Positions 22,360 through 33,129 are shown, counted from the stretch's first letter. The stretch: DNA of 64,000 nt from Ornithodoros turicata (GCF_037126465.1 NW_026999318.1:2700447-2764446), one strand, 5' to 3'. The notes: a model not told the origin generated them from the letters alone. A program made the numbers and translations.

Positions 22360-25300
22360 CTAATCTCTCTCATAAAGATTAGGAATTTTTGCAACATACA
22401 TCTTGCTGCGTAATTCCAAATACACACATGGTGAAATAATGTCAGCATGCGGGATGATGCACAGATCGACATTCGCAGGTGGATGGTCAACACCATAAAG
22501 GAATGGTAAGACGTGCTGCACTAAAATTAACTGTTGGCACACAAGTAGAATATCACCATTCACCGTAAGGACCCTCATGATCCGGCACAACGTGCCATCT
22601 TTCGTTTCGATATACTCTGAACACGTCTTCTCTGTCCTTTTATACTGAGCACTATGGACAACCACTCCTTTGATCTTGGCCCTGAGATATTCACTTACTG
22701 ATTCCACCTCACCCACAGCATTTGCAACCAAGTCTTGAATGCACTGTTCTAATTGAGATCCATGCACTGGTGCACCCAACACAACTGAAGCGTTTTTTTC
22801 TTCTTGCTTTCTTGATATTGACTGGAGCTGTTGCTTCAGAAACGGTGGAAGAATCACTATACGTGTCAGAGACTTCAATACTCCTTGCATGATGCACCTC
22901 TCGGCTATTTGATGAGGCACACCATTTGCTGCCGATACGAGCTTCACAATGTCACCATTACCCCCTTCGAAAGGGAATGTTGAGGTCGCCCATAGTGGAC
23001 CTGTCATTTGCACAGATTTCGCTAAATGAACAAGTTGATGAACGTTAAAAGTGAAGCTCCCTTTTCCGTACAAAACAGGCATTTCCTGCACGAACTGGTT
23101 TAGCATTTTGCCAGCGAGTGTGATGTCACATTCATTTACTGCTGCTTTTAGCAGCAAGAATACACTGTGTGACAGTAAGGAAAAGTGGGCTAGATATTTA
23201 TGTGGCAAAATATCCTGCAAGCAGGGCACACCATAATATAGAAGCCAGAACTTCCACTCTGTCGCTTTCCAGTATGCCCTCTCAGAGAGCGGCCTAGGTG
23301 ACCTGGTAAAAAAGAGGGGTGGCCGCATTTCATAACACGCTGATTAAGCTCGTTAATCCGATTCCCAAGGTACCACGAGCTTCCGGTGGAACATAGCCAC
23401 AGTTCTGTAAGCTGGGAGGCCACACCCTCCAAAACACAATGCAAATAGTCTGGAGGAAAACCCCAAACAAGGTCCAGACCGCACAAATTTGCCACAGCTG
23501 ATGGGCCTTTGATTCCGTCCACAGGGCACCCTCTTGCAGCTGCAACAGTCATTGCAGCAACAACCATGTCGGTGCTCCTCTCAACCATAGACTGCCCTTC
23601 AAATGTATACTTCACGGTTCCTGAAAAGGGGGACATATAATGTGAACCAAAGCAGCTGCAAATGGATGATCACCAATGAGAAATGTAACTGCAAGGACAT
23701 GCAGTATGCTCTCTGGATTACCTCTAGCTTGTAGTATTTCTGCATTCCTTTTATATGTGCATGGACATGCTGCACTTTCCTTAAGTAAGCGAGTAACTGT
23801 GATAATCCCATTAAGGTAATGTACACCCCCTGCCCTGAACGAATGGTTAGTCTCCCCCATGCACATATCAGGAAAGCCGGTGATGTGAGGTTAGCAGTAT
23901 ACTCACCATCAACAAGTGTACCCTTCTGCAGGCACCAAGAACAGCCATAGTACCCATTGAACTGCTTGGCATTGAGAAGGGCTGCACGTGCTGGCGAATC
24001 AACGCAGCAAGACACTATGCTGACAGAAGACTGCACAATTTGGCCAGCAAAAGTCCATGTGACCTTCCCAAGTGCATTGAACCTCTCCACAAATCTTTTT
24101 AGGTACAAATGTGCTGGTGGGTGCTCCTTAGCAAACCAAACTGCGGCTATCATAATGTTTTTCCAACGGTGTGGCACAGGCAACTCATTCAATGAGACTT
24201 GTATGGGCCAAATAGATCCCTTGCTAGACTTGAATACAGGTGAACCATCACTGTTCATAGTGAGAGTCAGATCACACCACAACAGTTTCCTCTCATTCCG
24301 AACCTTCCTATAGAGTAGTCCATCAGTTATGTCACGGTAAACTCTTCCATGACGTGACGTTGCAAGGTCTTTCAACGTCTTCCCGACAATTTCACCCGTT
24401 GCCTTGAGCAGCTTCTGCAGTTGTTGTTTCAGGTCCACCGTTATGAAGAAACTCCCTTTCTTCACTTGTTCTGTCGAGGTTACTACCTTTTTGCAGATAT
24501 CACAGCGCTGAAATCCTGGCCCAGTGGTTCTAGTCAGCAACTGACATGTCGGGCAGTAACCATGAATCTCCACAGCTTTTGCTTGCTGCAGGTTCCACAG
24601 CTTCCGGAAACCGTACTTTGTGGAAGGGAAAACTTCTTGTCCCAAGATGGCATTTAAAAGCTTCAATAAACCATCAACCTGGGTCCACGGGATACCAGCA
24701 GCCACAACAAATGCAAGAACTAGCAACATTGCCTGTAGGCGAGTTGTTGTTTGGTTAGGTAGTTTTATTTCTGAGTTGACTCTAATGAAATCAGAAAGGT
24801 CAGCATCAGGGTCGGTGTCCTCTGTACACTGTGTGTCGTTGCTATTGGGCAGAATCAACTCATCTGATGGAATATTGCTTTCCACAGGTTCTGTTTCCAG
24901 GCTCTCAGAAACAGGCCTTTCTGCATCTTCATGTTCTTCATTGTCAGAAACATTGGGTGAAGCCCATTCTGGAGGCTGGGAATCTATGCAATGCTGTAAA
25001 AATGAAGAAAATTAGGCATTAATTACCTGCATAAAAATAATGTTTATTTGGCACACAAAAACTCAGACGTTGACTGCTTAGAACAGCAGCTACTCAGTGA
25101 ATGTCGTGTCGTTGTTTTATGAAAGATGTGAAACAAACATGCTCTGTAACAAAACCACGGCCGACGCCCATTCCGCAAAACCGCCTCGCCTCACCGTGAA
25201 AATCTGATTCCGGCAACATCATGGGTATCTTGGGGTGGGATGTGAAGTCAAATCTGACAGTAAAAATTAACCTAGTTTTACACAAACCGGCAACGAGGAA

Positions 25301-25552
25301 AGAGTGCAGTGAAGCAAACTTGCGGAACGGTGGCGCCGATCAAAAGAATGCCTTCGCCGATGTTCTTTCCTCATGCGACGCACAAGTCAGACACTGAACT
25401 TTTAGTTCGACAGTTACCTGTGTTTGTGATGCCTCAAGCGCTGCCGACGCTTCTTTCTGGCGCTGACTCCACACTGTTTGCCGGGGGATTTTCGTTGACG
25501 ACGATCCTGGCTCCAAGTATGAGCGGTAGCGCCTTTTAGATTTAGAAGACAT
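22360..25552 (-). pseudogene. TNP2-like transposase of the CACTA-type element (three exons, two frameshifts)
   Basis: Exon 1 is 25552-25418, beginning MSSKSKRRYRSYLEP and ending ...EASQTQ at a CAG|GTAACT donor. Exon 2 is 24993-23722 after TTTTTACAG. Exon 3 is 23620-22360 after CCCCTTTTCAG, and the 101-base intron joins in frame. Exon 2 has zinc-type CPTCQLL...CDICKK, then WCDLTLTMNSDGSP, CCVDSPARAALLN and YYGCSWCLQKG. Exon 3 has GIKGPSAVANLCG, DLVWGFPPDYLHCVLEGV and TFPFEGGNGDIVKLV. These are hallmarks of TNP2-type transposases, which cut at the inverted repeats in the nucleus. One-base shifts near 23880 and 23325 break the ORF, unless they are assembly errors. It points away from the BEN gene. 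Confidence 0.83.
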
Positions 25553-25939
25553 GTCACAGGCGCTCACTTCGAAAGTTTCATCACTCCCTGCGCAGTCCGC
25601 TTCAGTAACACTTCCCAGTAAACAAGGGTGATAGGTGGTAATGACAGATAATCAGAGTGGTCACGCACACACGCACATACACTCTGCCGAACTGCCGAAG
25701 AAGCTTACCAGCTCTGGCGCAGCGGAAGGTTTGAACATGGGTTTGAATGATCCTGTTTTCCACTATAATTACATGGCATTTACCAACATTACCAACGGCA
25801 GTTGCCTCGACGGCAGCGATCAATGATAAAGCACATGAAGTCTGTTCGCGTCGAACAGAGAATAGAAACATGATTTTCTTTTACAAAGTTTAACTGGAAT
25901 GCAGCGCCACATATGGAGAGCGGCGTTTCCTGGCTAACA

Positions 25940-26993
25940 CGAACAAAAGGAAAGGCCACGTATGGCACCTTGCCCGGCACTCGTACAACCCGTATAACGT
26001 GGGGAAAATCCTCTGGAAGACCGTGGCGGTACCGGCAGCTACGTACGCTAACGAAGTTCTGTGTTACAGCAACACCACAATGAAAACTCTTGAACGACAG
26101 CAGAGAGAAATAGGAAGATGGACCCTAGGAGGGAACTTAGCGACAGCCAACGCAGCAATTGAAGGAGAAATAGGTTGGTCAAGCTACGAACATCGAGAAG
26201 CAAGATCAAAAACACGGTACCTGGGTCGACTAATCCACCTACCAAAAGAGAGACACATAAAGAAAGTATTCCAACATATTAGGTACCGAGGAATCAAGAC
26301 CGAATGGATCAAACGCATCAGTAGGATCGACTCAATTTACAGCAAGGGGACGAGCCGGCAAAAGGCGACGACTGCAATGGAGTGGAACAAGCGGACAGAT
26401 AAAGAAATGCAGAAAATAAAGATTGACAGATGGAGACAGCGGACCACCAAAAAGCAAAGCCTAGCCCTGTACAACCAACACAAAGAACAACCGGCCCCTT
26501 TCAACTTCTACCGAGGAGATCGCCAGAGCGGCCTGCTGTTTCAAGCCAGGACGGGAGCCCTCCTTACTCGTTTGAGACTGTCACAGCTATTTAATAACAT
26601 CGAAGCAACATGCATCCTGTGCCATGAAGAAGATGAGAACATAGAACATGTTCTCTTCAGGTGCCCAGCCACGAAGACCACTCGCCCCAACGGAGAAGAC
26701 ATCGCTGCAGCCCTCGGTCTAACGAAAGAAGCAAACGCCAGCGACATCGCCGAGGTCGTCGAACGGGCCAAGCGCCATCTGGCGAACTGGGAAAGACAGA
26801 CAACGCGTACACTGCGCGCCTCAAAATAGTGCATCGGAAACCGAAGTTCCATCATCGTTTTGCTTCGTTTTTTTTTCTCAAATTCCTTTTTCTCTTTCCT
26901 TTTCAAGTCTTCAGTGCTTGTGATTCCGACAGGAAACTGCCCCGCCTCAAAGGGGATTAAGCACGACCTGAACCTGAACCTGAACCTGAACCT
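25940..26993 (+). pseudogene. 5'-truncated LINE, C-terminal ORF2 fragment with (CTGAAC)n tail
   Basis: A 276-residue frame (25999-26829) opens inside a reverse transcriptase C-terminal part. Words include LWKTVAVPAATYANEVLCYS, LERQQREIGRWTLGG and TGALLTRLRLSQLF. It ends with a zinc motif CILCHEEDENIEHVLFRCP, typical of arthropod LINE ORF2 ends. The 3' end at about 26965-26993 is a tandem CCTGAA/GAACCT repeat, as in LINEs with microsatellite tails. It landed between the transposase and BEN genes of the CACTA-type element. The catalytic domains were never copied, so it is dead on arrival. Confidence 0.75.
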
Positions 26994-27068
26994 CCTGTGT
27001 GCCATGCTGTCACGTCTTTACGTATATGTGTATATATCCGGCCCACAGCACATGTGCTTTCCACGTGG

Positions 27069-27096
27069 ATATATTTATCCGAACCCATCTGTCAGT
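27069..27096 (+). promoter_or_regulatory. Core promoter of the BEN-domain gene (TATA + TCAGT initiator)
   Basis: A TATATTTA box at 27070-27077 lies about 22-24 bases before TCAGT at 27092-27096, the arthropod initiator. The start codon follows at 27143, so the predicted leader is about 50 bases. A second TATATAT is at 27027-27039. The spacing is right for a TATA-Inr promoter. Transcription has not been shown. Confidence 0.55.
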
Positions 27097-27142
27097 GAGC
27101 AGTGTTCATTGTGCACAGTTTCCGAACGTTTCAATTTCCGCC

Positions 27143-30100
27143 ATGGCGTACTTTGTTTACGTTAAATTTTTATATGACGACGTCCGGAAAGTCACCACGG
27201 CAAAGAACGTCAAGGCGTTTAACCCAGAGTATGTCGACGACTTTAATCCGGGAGACGTGTATAGCGTCTACTGGGAGGGTGATAACAAGACAAAAGGTGG
27301 ATACTACGACGCTGAGCTGATACACATGACAGGTAAGATATTCCTTTTTCAATTAGAGACTGTTAACGAAAACTGAGCGAGTGGCGGGCGCTATCGTTAG
27401 ATCATGTCGGCGTCGCGCTGTCATCAACACAGTAGTGCCTCGTTCAGCTCTCTCTCTCTCTCTTATTCAAGATTATTACACTTTGCGCGTGATGAGATAA
27501 GATTCTTCTGATCTGGTTGATTTTTTTTATTCTGAAACTTTGCAATTCGCAACTTAAAGTTGTTTTCCTCTCTTCAGAAAGCAAAGATGACATGGACGAT
27601 TTCATCGCGGAACAGCGTAGTGGTTCCGCATCAAATCACAAGGCAAAGACGCAGCACGTAAGTAAACGTCGTTAGAACCCTGATTATAGCCTGCTGCTTT
27701 ACATATACAATATCATGCTCATCCTGAATTGTAAGCGTCTTGAGATGCAGCTTTTGAGATCTGTCTCAAATCTCAGGCATCCAAGAAGGTCAAACACGCG
27801 AGGGCGGCTGCAAAAAGGGCAGCCATGGATGAGTTGCTCGAAGATATGCATGGCAGCGAGAAGAAACGTCTCCGAAAAGAGGTGTCTGAGCTCAAGGAAG
27901 AAAACGCAGCCCTGCGGAGATTAAATATGCGGCTGCAGGAGGAGCTCCTTCGGGAGTATTCCAAACAACGCAAGTCTCATATCACACGTTTTCATGTGCT
28001 TCCAATTTTTGCATGTATCTGTAAACATGTGTTTCGGTCTGTATGTCCATAATGGGTCTTTCACATAAATCTCCCGGGTGAATAACGTGTGCACAGGTAA
28101 CGCAGAATGCAACCCAGGATGCATACTAACCCCTCTGTCCCTCACTTCTTCCTGCTGTCTTGCTCTGTTCATATCCCGCTCATACCCACAGTTGCTTCCC
28201 TGCACGAACACGGAATTGCCATGGGATTCATGTTAAACATCCTGTACAATGCCAGATGTAATTATTCAGATGAGGTGTGTGTGTGACAGAACTCCTAGAG
28301 TGGAATAAGTATACAGGGTGTTCAAAATTAAGCTTTCACGAGCGCTATGCAAACACAGCGATGACAGGAAACCGGATGATAACTTTACGCTACTTGTGTA
28401 AGAAATGAAAAAATAAAAAGAAGGTGCTGCTAATTATGTAGCACCTGTTTGTTACTGAAGGAACAGAAAAATAGCAGCCAGTTTTCTTTTGTTCGCCTAT
28501 TTATGAAGTGCTCGTGAAAGCTTAATTTTGAACACCCTGTATTCTACAAGATATAGGGACATGCGAGACACGATCATGGGGGCAGATGGGTAGTCCAGTT
28601 ACTCAAGAATGTGTGCACCATTTTTGCAGGTGAAAGGACGCGCAGTTCTGACAACAGGGCGCGGGCACCTACCCCCCAGCCAACCCAGTCTTGTGCACCC
28701 CCTCCTGCCACCCCTTTGAAGTCATTCCATTGTGATGCCACCCCGGTGGCATCACAATGGAATGACTTCAAGGATTCAGACCCAGCTGCAGATGACCTCG
28801 AAGACTTGTGTAGGTGTTGTTTTTCCATGTCAAGGTGTTGTTATTTAAGTTCCATGGCAATTTATACCATGGTGTGTCTGCGTTAGAGAACACACTTTGT
28901 TTTGGATTTATTTGTTAGACTCTTTGCAGCACTTTCTTGTGGATTCTCAACTCAATACAGTCAAACTCCTTTAGAACGAACGTCTTTTTAACAAGAAAAC
29001 CGCTGCAACGACTTTTATAGCGGTCTTGTCGAACGCCAATGTAATTTTCGTACATTTACAGCGAACATACCGGACTAGTGCAGTGATTTTCCTTTACTTT
29101 CCACCATATGTTAAAGTTTTATAATGTAATTGTACAGCCGAACAACTAACGCCATTCTGCTGTGCCATATGACGCACCCAACTCCGTGCTGCCGTACCCC
29201 ACCCTTCTAGGCGACTCTTTTCTCCCACATCTTTTTTAACGAGTTTACCTTTACAACAAATTTTTTCGTGGTCGCCCGAGTTTCGTTATAAAGGTAGATG
29301 TAAGATAAAGGTAAATGTAGAGTAAAGGAAAATCCTAGAATCCTTTGTTGCTCTGCTGTGTTCTGGGAAGATACATACATGAGAGGGATGACGCCCGTTC
29401 GTGTTTCAGTTTCTCCATACTTGATGCGTTGTGAACAATAAGACATGTATGTCGTCTTTGCAGCCTTTATTCTTCAAGAGGACTCCACCCCTCAACAGGA
29501 ACAGGGGGCCGCAGGTCCTGTCAGTGCTGCACAAGAGGACTCAGCCCCCCAACAGGAACAGGGGGCCGCAGGTCCTGTCAGTGCTGCACAAGAGACTGAT
29601 GCTCCTCGTGAAGAGAATGAAGGCAGCACATCTGCTTTATGCTCTTACACTAAAGATGGCAAGGTAATAAGAACTGCTTAAAGATGTGAAGTGCAGCGAA
29701 AAATATGCAAGTTTTGTAGAAATTATAATAGTGCTAGCTGATAGGAATTTAGTTCACTGTGCTGCTGTCATCCTTTAGCTTCAAGGACATGTTATGAATA
29801 CTTCTCAGGCTCTGCCTGTTTGTAATTTCTTCTCGCATATGTAGAACTAAGACATATACAGAACATTGCCCAGCAATGTGTTTTGTGTAAAGTTTTATTC
29901 TACCTAAGAATATTGAAGGCACCAGGAGTAGAGCAGAAAAAAATAGCAATCTAGGGAGAGCATTCACCAATTTTGAAGTTCTTTTTTTCTGCGATTCCCA
30001 GATGCACCTTGCCAATGCGGTGACTATCCCCAAAGCAACATACGACACACTTATGGCTGTCGCGAAAGACTCCCACTTCGTCAAGAGGGCAGCATCTGCC

Positions 30101-30983
30101 ATATGGTCAACGGATGTCTTGGCCCAGCGAAGCTTCACTGGGACGCTCTCTAACAGATGCCTATCAGAAGCAGGAGACAAGGAGCCTCAACAGCCACTCA
30201 CTCCCCACAAAGTAGAGGCTGTCAGAGGTAAGGGCAATGTATCTTCCAGATTCCAAAATACAGGAACAGGGCACTATACCCCCACAGAAGTGAAGGAGGC
30301 TGGTAGACTGGAGAGCAGGTTTTCATACAGGTTCACCAGCAAAACCAGAACTTCCATATCGGTTACACAACCTCCTCCTTCCCCAGTATGATCTGTTTTC
30401 AGTGGGAACTCAGCTGTGTAAAGCACAATTGATACAAGACAAGAGTAGACTTTTGTTGCTACGATTTCCGATAATTGGTATTTTTGCTTAATTCGATGAA
30501 ATTCGAAAGTACGAAACAAGCGCTTTCTTGAAAATGATGTCCTAAGGCGACCAGCACAATATGACTCATTAGCATAGTGGTCAGTAAACTGACATACAGT
30601 CCTAAATTTTCTTTGGCAGGTACATACTGATTTGTAGATGTCATAGCAACAAAAACTTAAAAGGGGATAGCTCGACTTGGTCCGCTTTTGCACCCACGGG
30701 TTCAATTACTGTTTCCTCATTGGTACTGTGTCCATACTGATTTATAGATATATAGCTGTTGACACACTAAAAGAAGCACTGCAGTGCATTCCTGCAAATA
30801 CACTTGCGACAATGAAAACTTGTCTCATTCTAACTGTCCAACCACTTTGTTTTTCCAGTATTCTTCAACCACTATGCCTCAGCAAAAGGGTACTCCGATG
30901 AAGAGAGAGCAAGAGCTTCAAAAAATATAAGGCTCTGGCTGTCACAGAAGACATCTGAACTAAGACGAAAGAGACAAAAGTGA
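27143..30983 (+). CDS. BEN-domain DNA-binding protein carried inside the transposon (7 exons, 397 aa)
   Basis: Exons are 27143-27332, 27578-27657, 27777-27969, 28630-28809, 29464-29663, 30002-30227 and 30859-30983. The total is 1194 bases, with phases matching at every join and TGA at the end. Residues 1-64 (MAYFVYVKFLYDDVRKV...DFNPGDVYSVYWEG) resemble the N-terminal domain seen in BEN-type arthropod proteins. Residues about 105-150 are a basic then leucine-heptad coiled coil (EVSELKEENAALRRLNMRLQ). Exon 5 has a 19-residue tandem repeat. Residues about 285-385 form the BEN domain (AVTIPKATYDTLMAVAKDSH...LTPHKVEAVR|VFFNHYA), a DNA-binding fold used in repressors and insulators. Intron 3 uses a GC donor (C|GCAAGT). 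The gene is divergent from the transposase and wholly inside the inverted repeats. Either a host gene was captured or it is the element's own accessory factor. Confidence 0.85.
28314..28539. mobile_element. Tc1/mariner-type MITE in BEN intron 3
   Basis: The 226-bp element has inverted repeats CAGGGTGTTCAAAATTAAGC...TTTCACGAGC of about 30 bases, and TA on both sides (28312-28313 and 28540-28541). It lies in the intron between exons 3 and 4 and would not change the protein. No coding. Confidence 0.85.
28716..28771. repeat. Perfect 27-bp-arm palindrome inside BEN exon 4
   Basis: The left arm 28716-28742 (TTGAAGTCATTCCATTGTGA then TGCCACC) is exactly complementary to 28745-28771, with two spacer bases. 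GCCACCCC occurs directly before and at the centre. The reading frame stays open through it. It could form a strong hairpin in RNA or DNA. It looks like a templated inverted duplication. Confidence 0.9.
29472..29596 (+). repeat. Two tandem 57-bp units in BEN exon 5
   Basis: Two copies encode EDSTPQQEQGAAGPVSAAQ and EDSAPQQEQGAAGPVSAAQ, differing at one residue. The frame is kept (57 = 3 x 19). The segment is disordered, Gln/Ala-rich linker before the BEN domain, so copy number probably varies without loss of function. Confidence 0.88.
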
Positions 30984-31013
30984 CAAACTATTGCATGCCC
31001 TGTCAGACAATTC

Positions 31014-31019
31014 AATAAA
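31014..31019 (+). terminator. Poly(A) signal of the BEN gene
   Basis: AATAAA lies 31 bases after the TGA at 30981-30983 and before the right subterminal array (from 31239). The 3' untranslated region is therefore short, and the whole transcript lies within the transposon. Confidence 0.7.
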
Positions 31020-31238
31020 GAGAAGTAGGTAATCGCAAGAGCTTTTCTTCTCAGTCGACTGCTTGTGACAGCATCACTATATGCATGAACAGAAACAAAA
31101 TCTCCACCTGCATGCTGTAGTCATCACATTTTTATACACCATGGATTAGCATGCCTGTTGCTTCGCAACATGCTTTGATGAACCATAGACAGGCTTATCG
31201 GGGTAACAAACGAGACAGTCACATATTACTATATGCCA

Positions 31239-31405
31239 GGCTCGACCACACATCAGGATATGCTAGGCACGGCCACACATCAGGATACGCCAGGCACGGC
31301 CACACATCAGGATACGCCAAGCACGCCAACACATCAGGATACGGCAGGCACGCCAACACATCAGGATACGCCAGGCACGCCAACACATCAGGATACACCA
31401 GACCG
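31239..31405 (-). repeat. Right subterminal repeat array of the CACTA-type element
   Basis: Six 27-bp units of GGCACGGCCACACATCAGGA then TACGCCA. In reverse complement they read TATCCTGATGTGTTGGCGTG, clearly related to the GTCCTGACGTG core of the left array. The two arrays thus point in opposite directions from the ends, but have different unit length and number. Confidence 0.85.
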
Positions 31406-31477
31406 GCGTCTGATTTTCCGCTCTGACGTGACCGTACAAAACACACCAGACCCGGTCTGGTGTATTTTTCGACTGGG

Positions 31478-31795
31478 ATAGTTCATTAAAGTGGCATCTA
31501 CCACCAGCGTTAATTTGTCCGCTGCTACAACGTTCGAAAAGGTATAGCCCGGTAGAGACGCCCGCACCGAAATAATACATCCGCCGGAGCTACCTACCGA
31601 AAGGCTAGAGTAAACTCTGTACGCCCCCTCGAATACACTGGCAACTACGTGAAGCCGCTCCTGAGAGGAAATCTTTGTCTCCTGTAAGGCCACAACATCA
31701 TAGGACTGACATCTAACAAAACGTAAAAGAGTGACACACTTTTCCCGACGAGAGAGCCCTCGAACGTTGATGGTGGCAACCTTTAGACCTTCCAC
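31478..31795 (-). pseudogene. Tx1/L1-like ORF2, endonuclease first half
   Basis: It starts with GTG at 31795 in the overlap TAGTG with the ORF1 stop. The reading is VEGLKVATINVRGLSRREKC, then LQETKIS (the catalytic Glu of AP-type endonucleases), SSGGCIISVRASLPG and LTLVVDATLMN, where the CACTA-type element is inserted. Reading continues at 20863 with HVRFINVYAP. No frameshift is seen in this part, and the true start was probably an ATG in a TAATG overlap. Confidence 0.82.
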
Positions 31796-33129
31796 TATTG
31801 AGTGTGTCCCATCTTGCCGCGCACGCGACTACGCCGTCTACCAGAGGACGACGAGCACACTCCAGCTGATGACGCCCTGGATAGCGAACCCTTCTTCCTG
31901 CTGTTAGAGCGCGATCTGCTGCGCACCATCGTGGCAGGCTCCTTGCGCTTCCGAGATGGGGAAGAATTAGTGCCTTCTTCTGAATAAACGGTTTCAGCTG
32001 CCGAGTCCTCTGCACTCCATTCCGTATCATCATGGTAGACTGGGGCCGACGCGTCAGAGCCACCACCTCTGGACTGCGCAACCTCGGACGTGGCAGGAGT
32101 GCTGGCTGAAGTATCCGTAGGTGTAGTTGCAGAAGCGCCAGAGGTATCCTCTGGCGGTGAAAGTGGGACGTCGAGGGGACAAGCGGGATCTCCCGCAGAA
32201 ACGCCCTCTACTGGCACTGGCGTGATTGCCGCGTCAGCACTCCAATCTTGGACTGGCGCGGCATGGCGCTCTTCCATTGGCTTCTCTGCATCCTCGAGAT
32301 CGGCCTCCAGGTTCATGGCATCAGCGTTTACAGCAAGGACAGCTTGTTCGAATGCCGCAGCGTACGTCCGTGGGCAAACATCAGAGCTGTGTCCAAAGCG
32401 CCGGCAAGAGTCGCACCTCGGGACTGCACATTCACGACGAATGTGGCCTACCTGTTTACAACGCAGACATAAGGGAGGCCTGCCTTTGCACTGCACAAGG
32501 AGCTGGATCCCAGACACTGTGATTAGATGCGGCATGTCTGCAGGAGTCAGGCCATCTTCAACTCGGATTCGCACAATGCGAACTAGAGAATCTATGTGCA
32601 CCAAGTCCGGATCGTCCCACTTCTCACGCTCTATCTTCACAATGCTACCAAATGGGCGGAGGGCCGCAGAAAGCGCTGCGTCAGTCACAGCCGTTCGCAC
32701 CCAGAGGATACGCAAATCGAATTCTGATGCTGCTGTGGACGACACTACACACCGTCTGCCTTTTACGATCAGGTCGCCGTGAGTCAGGAATGTGTCACGC
32801 AGCGCCGCCTCACGAAACTCTATCAGCCATACATGGTTGAAACGATATTGACCAAATCCAACAACAGATGAGAAACTTATTCTATCTCGGAGTGCCAGCT
32901 TGAAATCATCCTTGTTGTAAGGCCTTCCACGTATGTCAGCATGCAGCACAGCGACGTTAGCGAGGGTTAACCCAGCGGGGAAACGAGGCAGCAAAATCTT
33001 GTACTCAGAGTCCTCAGGACGCATACTTGCAACAGCGGCAGCAGTGGCAACTTCAGTACCAGGGACAGGGGCAGAAGGAAGAGTTACCCGGCCGATTAAA
33101 GCCGTTAGATTTCTAGTTTTTTCCGACAT
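31795..33129 (-). CDS. Tx1/L1-like LINE ORF1 (CCHC nucleic-acid-binding protein), open
   Basis: A 444-residue open frame opens MSEKTRNLTALIGRVTLPSA. Residues about 85-220 give the folded part (FSSVVGFGQYRFNHVWLIEF; ILWVRTAVTDAALSAALRPF; IVRIRVEDGL). Two zinc knuckles follow, CLRCKQVGHIRREC and CDSCRRFGHSSDVC, then an acidic Ser/Thr/Pro-rich tail and a basic RSRSRSNSRKKG end. This is the usual ORF1 layout of Tx1/L1-like LINEs with knuckles; it binds the element RNA. The frame is intact although its ORF2 is shattered by three insertions, so the element cannot move on its own. Host use is possible but unproven. Confidence 0.85.
   Translation of the reverse strand: MSEKTRNLTALIGRVTLPSAPVPGTEVATAAAVASMRPEDSEYKILLPRFPAGLTLANVAVLHADIRGRPYNKDDFKLALRDRISFSSVVGFGQYRFNHVWLIEFREAALRDTFLTHGDLIVKGRRCVVSSTAASEFDLRILWVRTAVTDAALSAALRPFGSIVKIEREKWDDPDLVHIDSLVRIVRIRVEDGLTPADMPHLITVSGIQLLVQCKGRPPLCLRCKQVGHIRRECAVPRCDSCRRFGHSSDVCPRTYAAAFEQAVLAVNADAMNLEADLEDAEKPMEERHAAPVQDWSADAAITPVPVEGVSAGDPACPLDVPLSPPEDTSGASATTPTDTSASTPATSEVAQSRGGGSDASAPVYHDDTEWSAEDSAAETVYSEEGTNSSPSRKRKEPATMVRSRSRSNSRKKGSLSRASSAGVCSSSSGRRRSRVRGKMGHTQ

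Larger units (their letters stand above)
20864..31477. mobile_element. CACTA/EnSpm-type DNA transposon, 10,614 bp, two-gene
   Basis: Both ends start CCCAGTCGAAAAA and continue into ACACCAGACCGGGTCTGGTG, giving about 36-bp inverted repeats that contain a hairpin of their own. The flanks read CTA (20861-20863) and ATA (31478-31480). On the minus strand these are TAG and TAT, a 3-bp target duplication with one mismatch; 3 bp is usual for CACTA elements. Excising the element restores the Tx1/L1 endonuclease frame. Inside are subterminal arrays, a TNP2-like transposase (minus), a truncated LINE, and a BEN-domain gene (plus). The outer bases are not the classical CACTA, so superfamily placement rests on the transposase. 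Confidence 0.87.

Noticed and set aside
20864..31477. Reading the inverted ends as long terminal repeats of a retrovirus-like element
   Set aside because: The ends are inverted, not direct, there is no primer site, Gag or integrase inside, and the transposase is TNP2-like.
32090..32782. 230-codon plus-strand frame
   Set aside because: It is antisense to the intact Tx1/L1-like ORF1, whose zinc knuckles make that strand the coding one.
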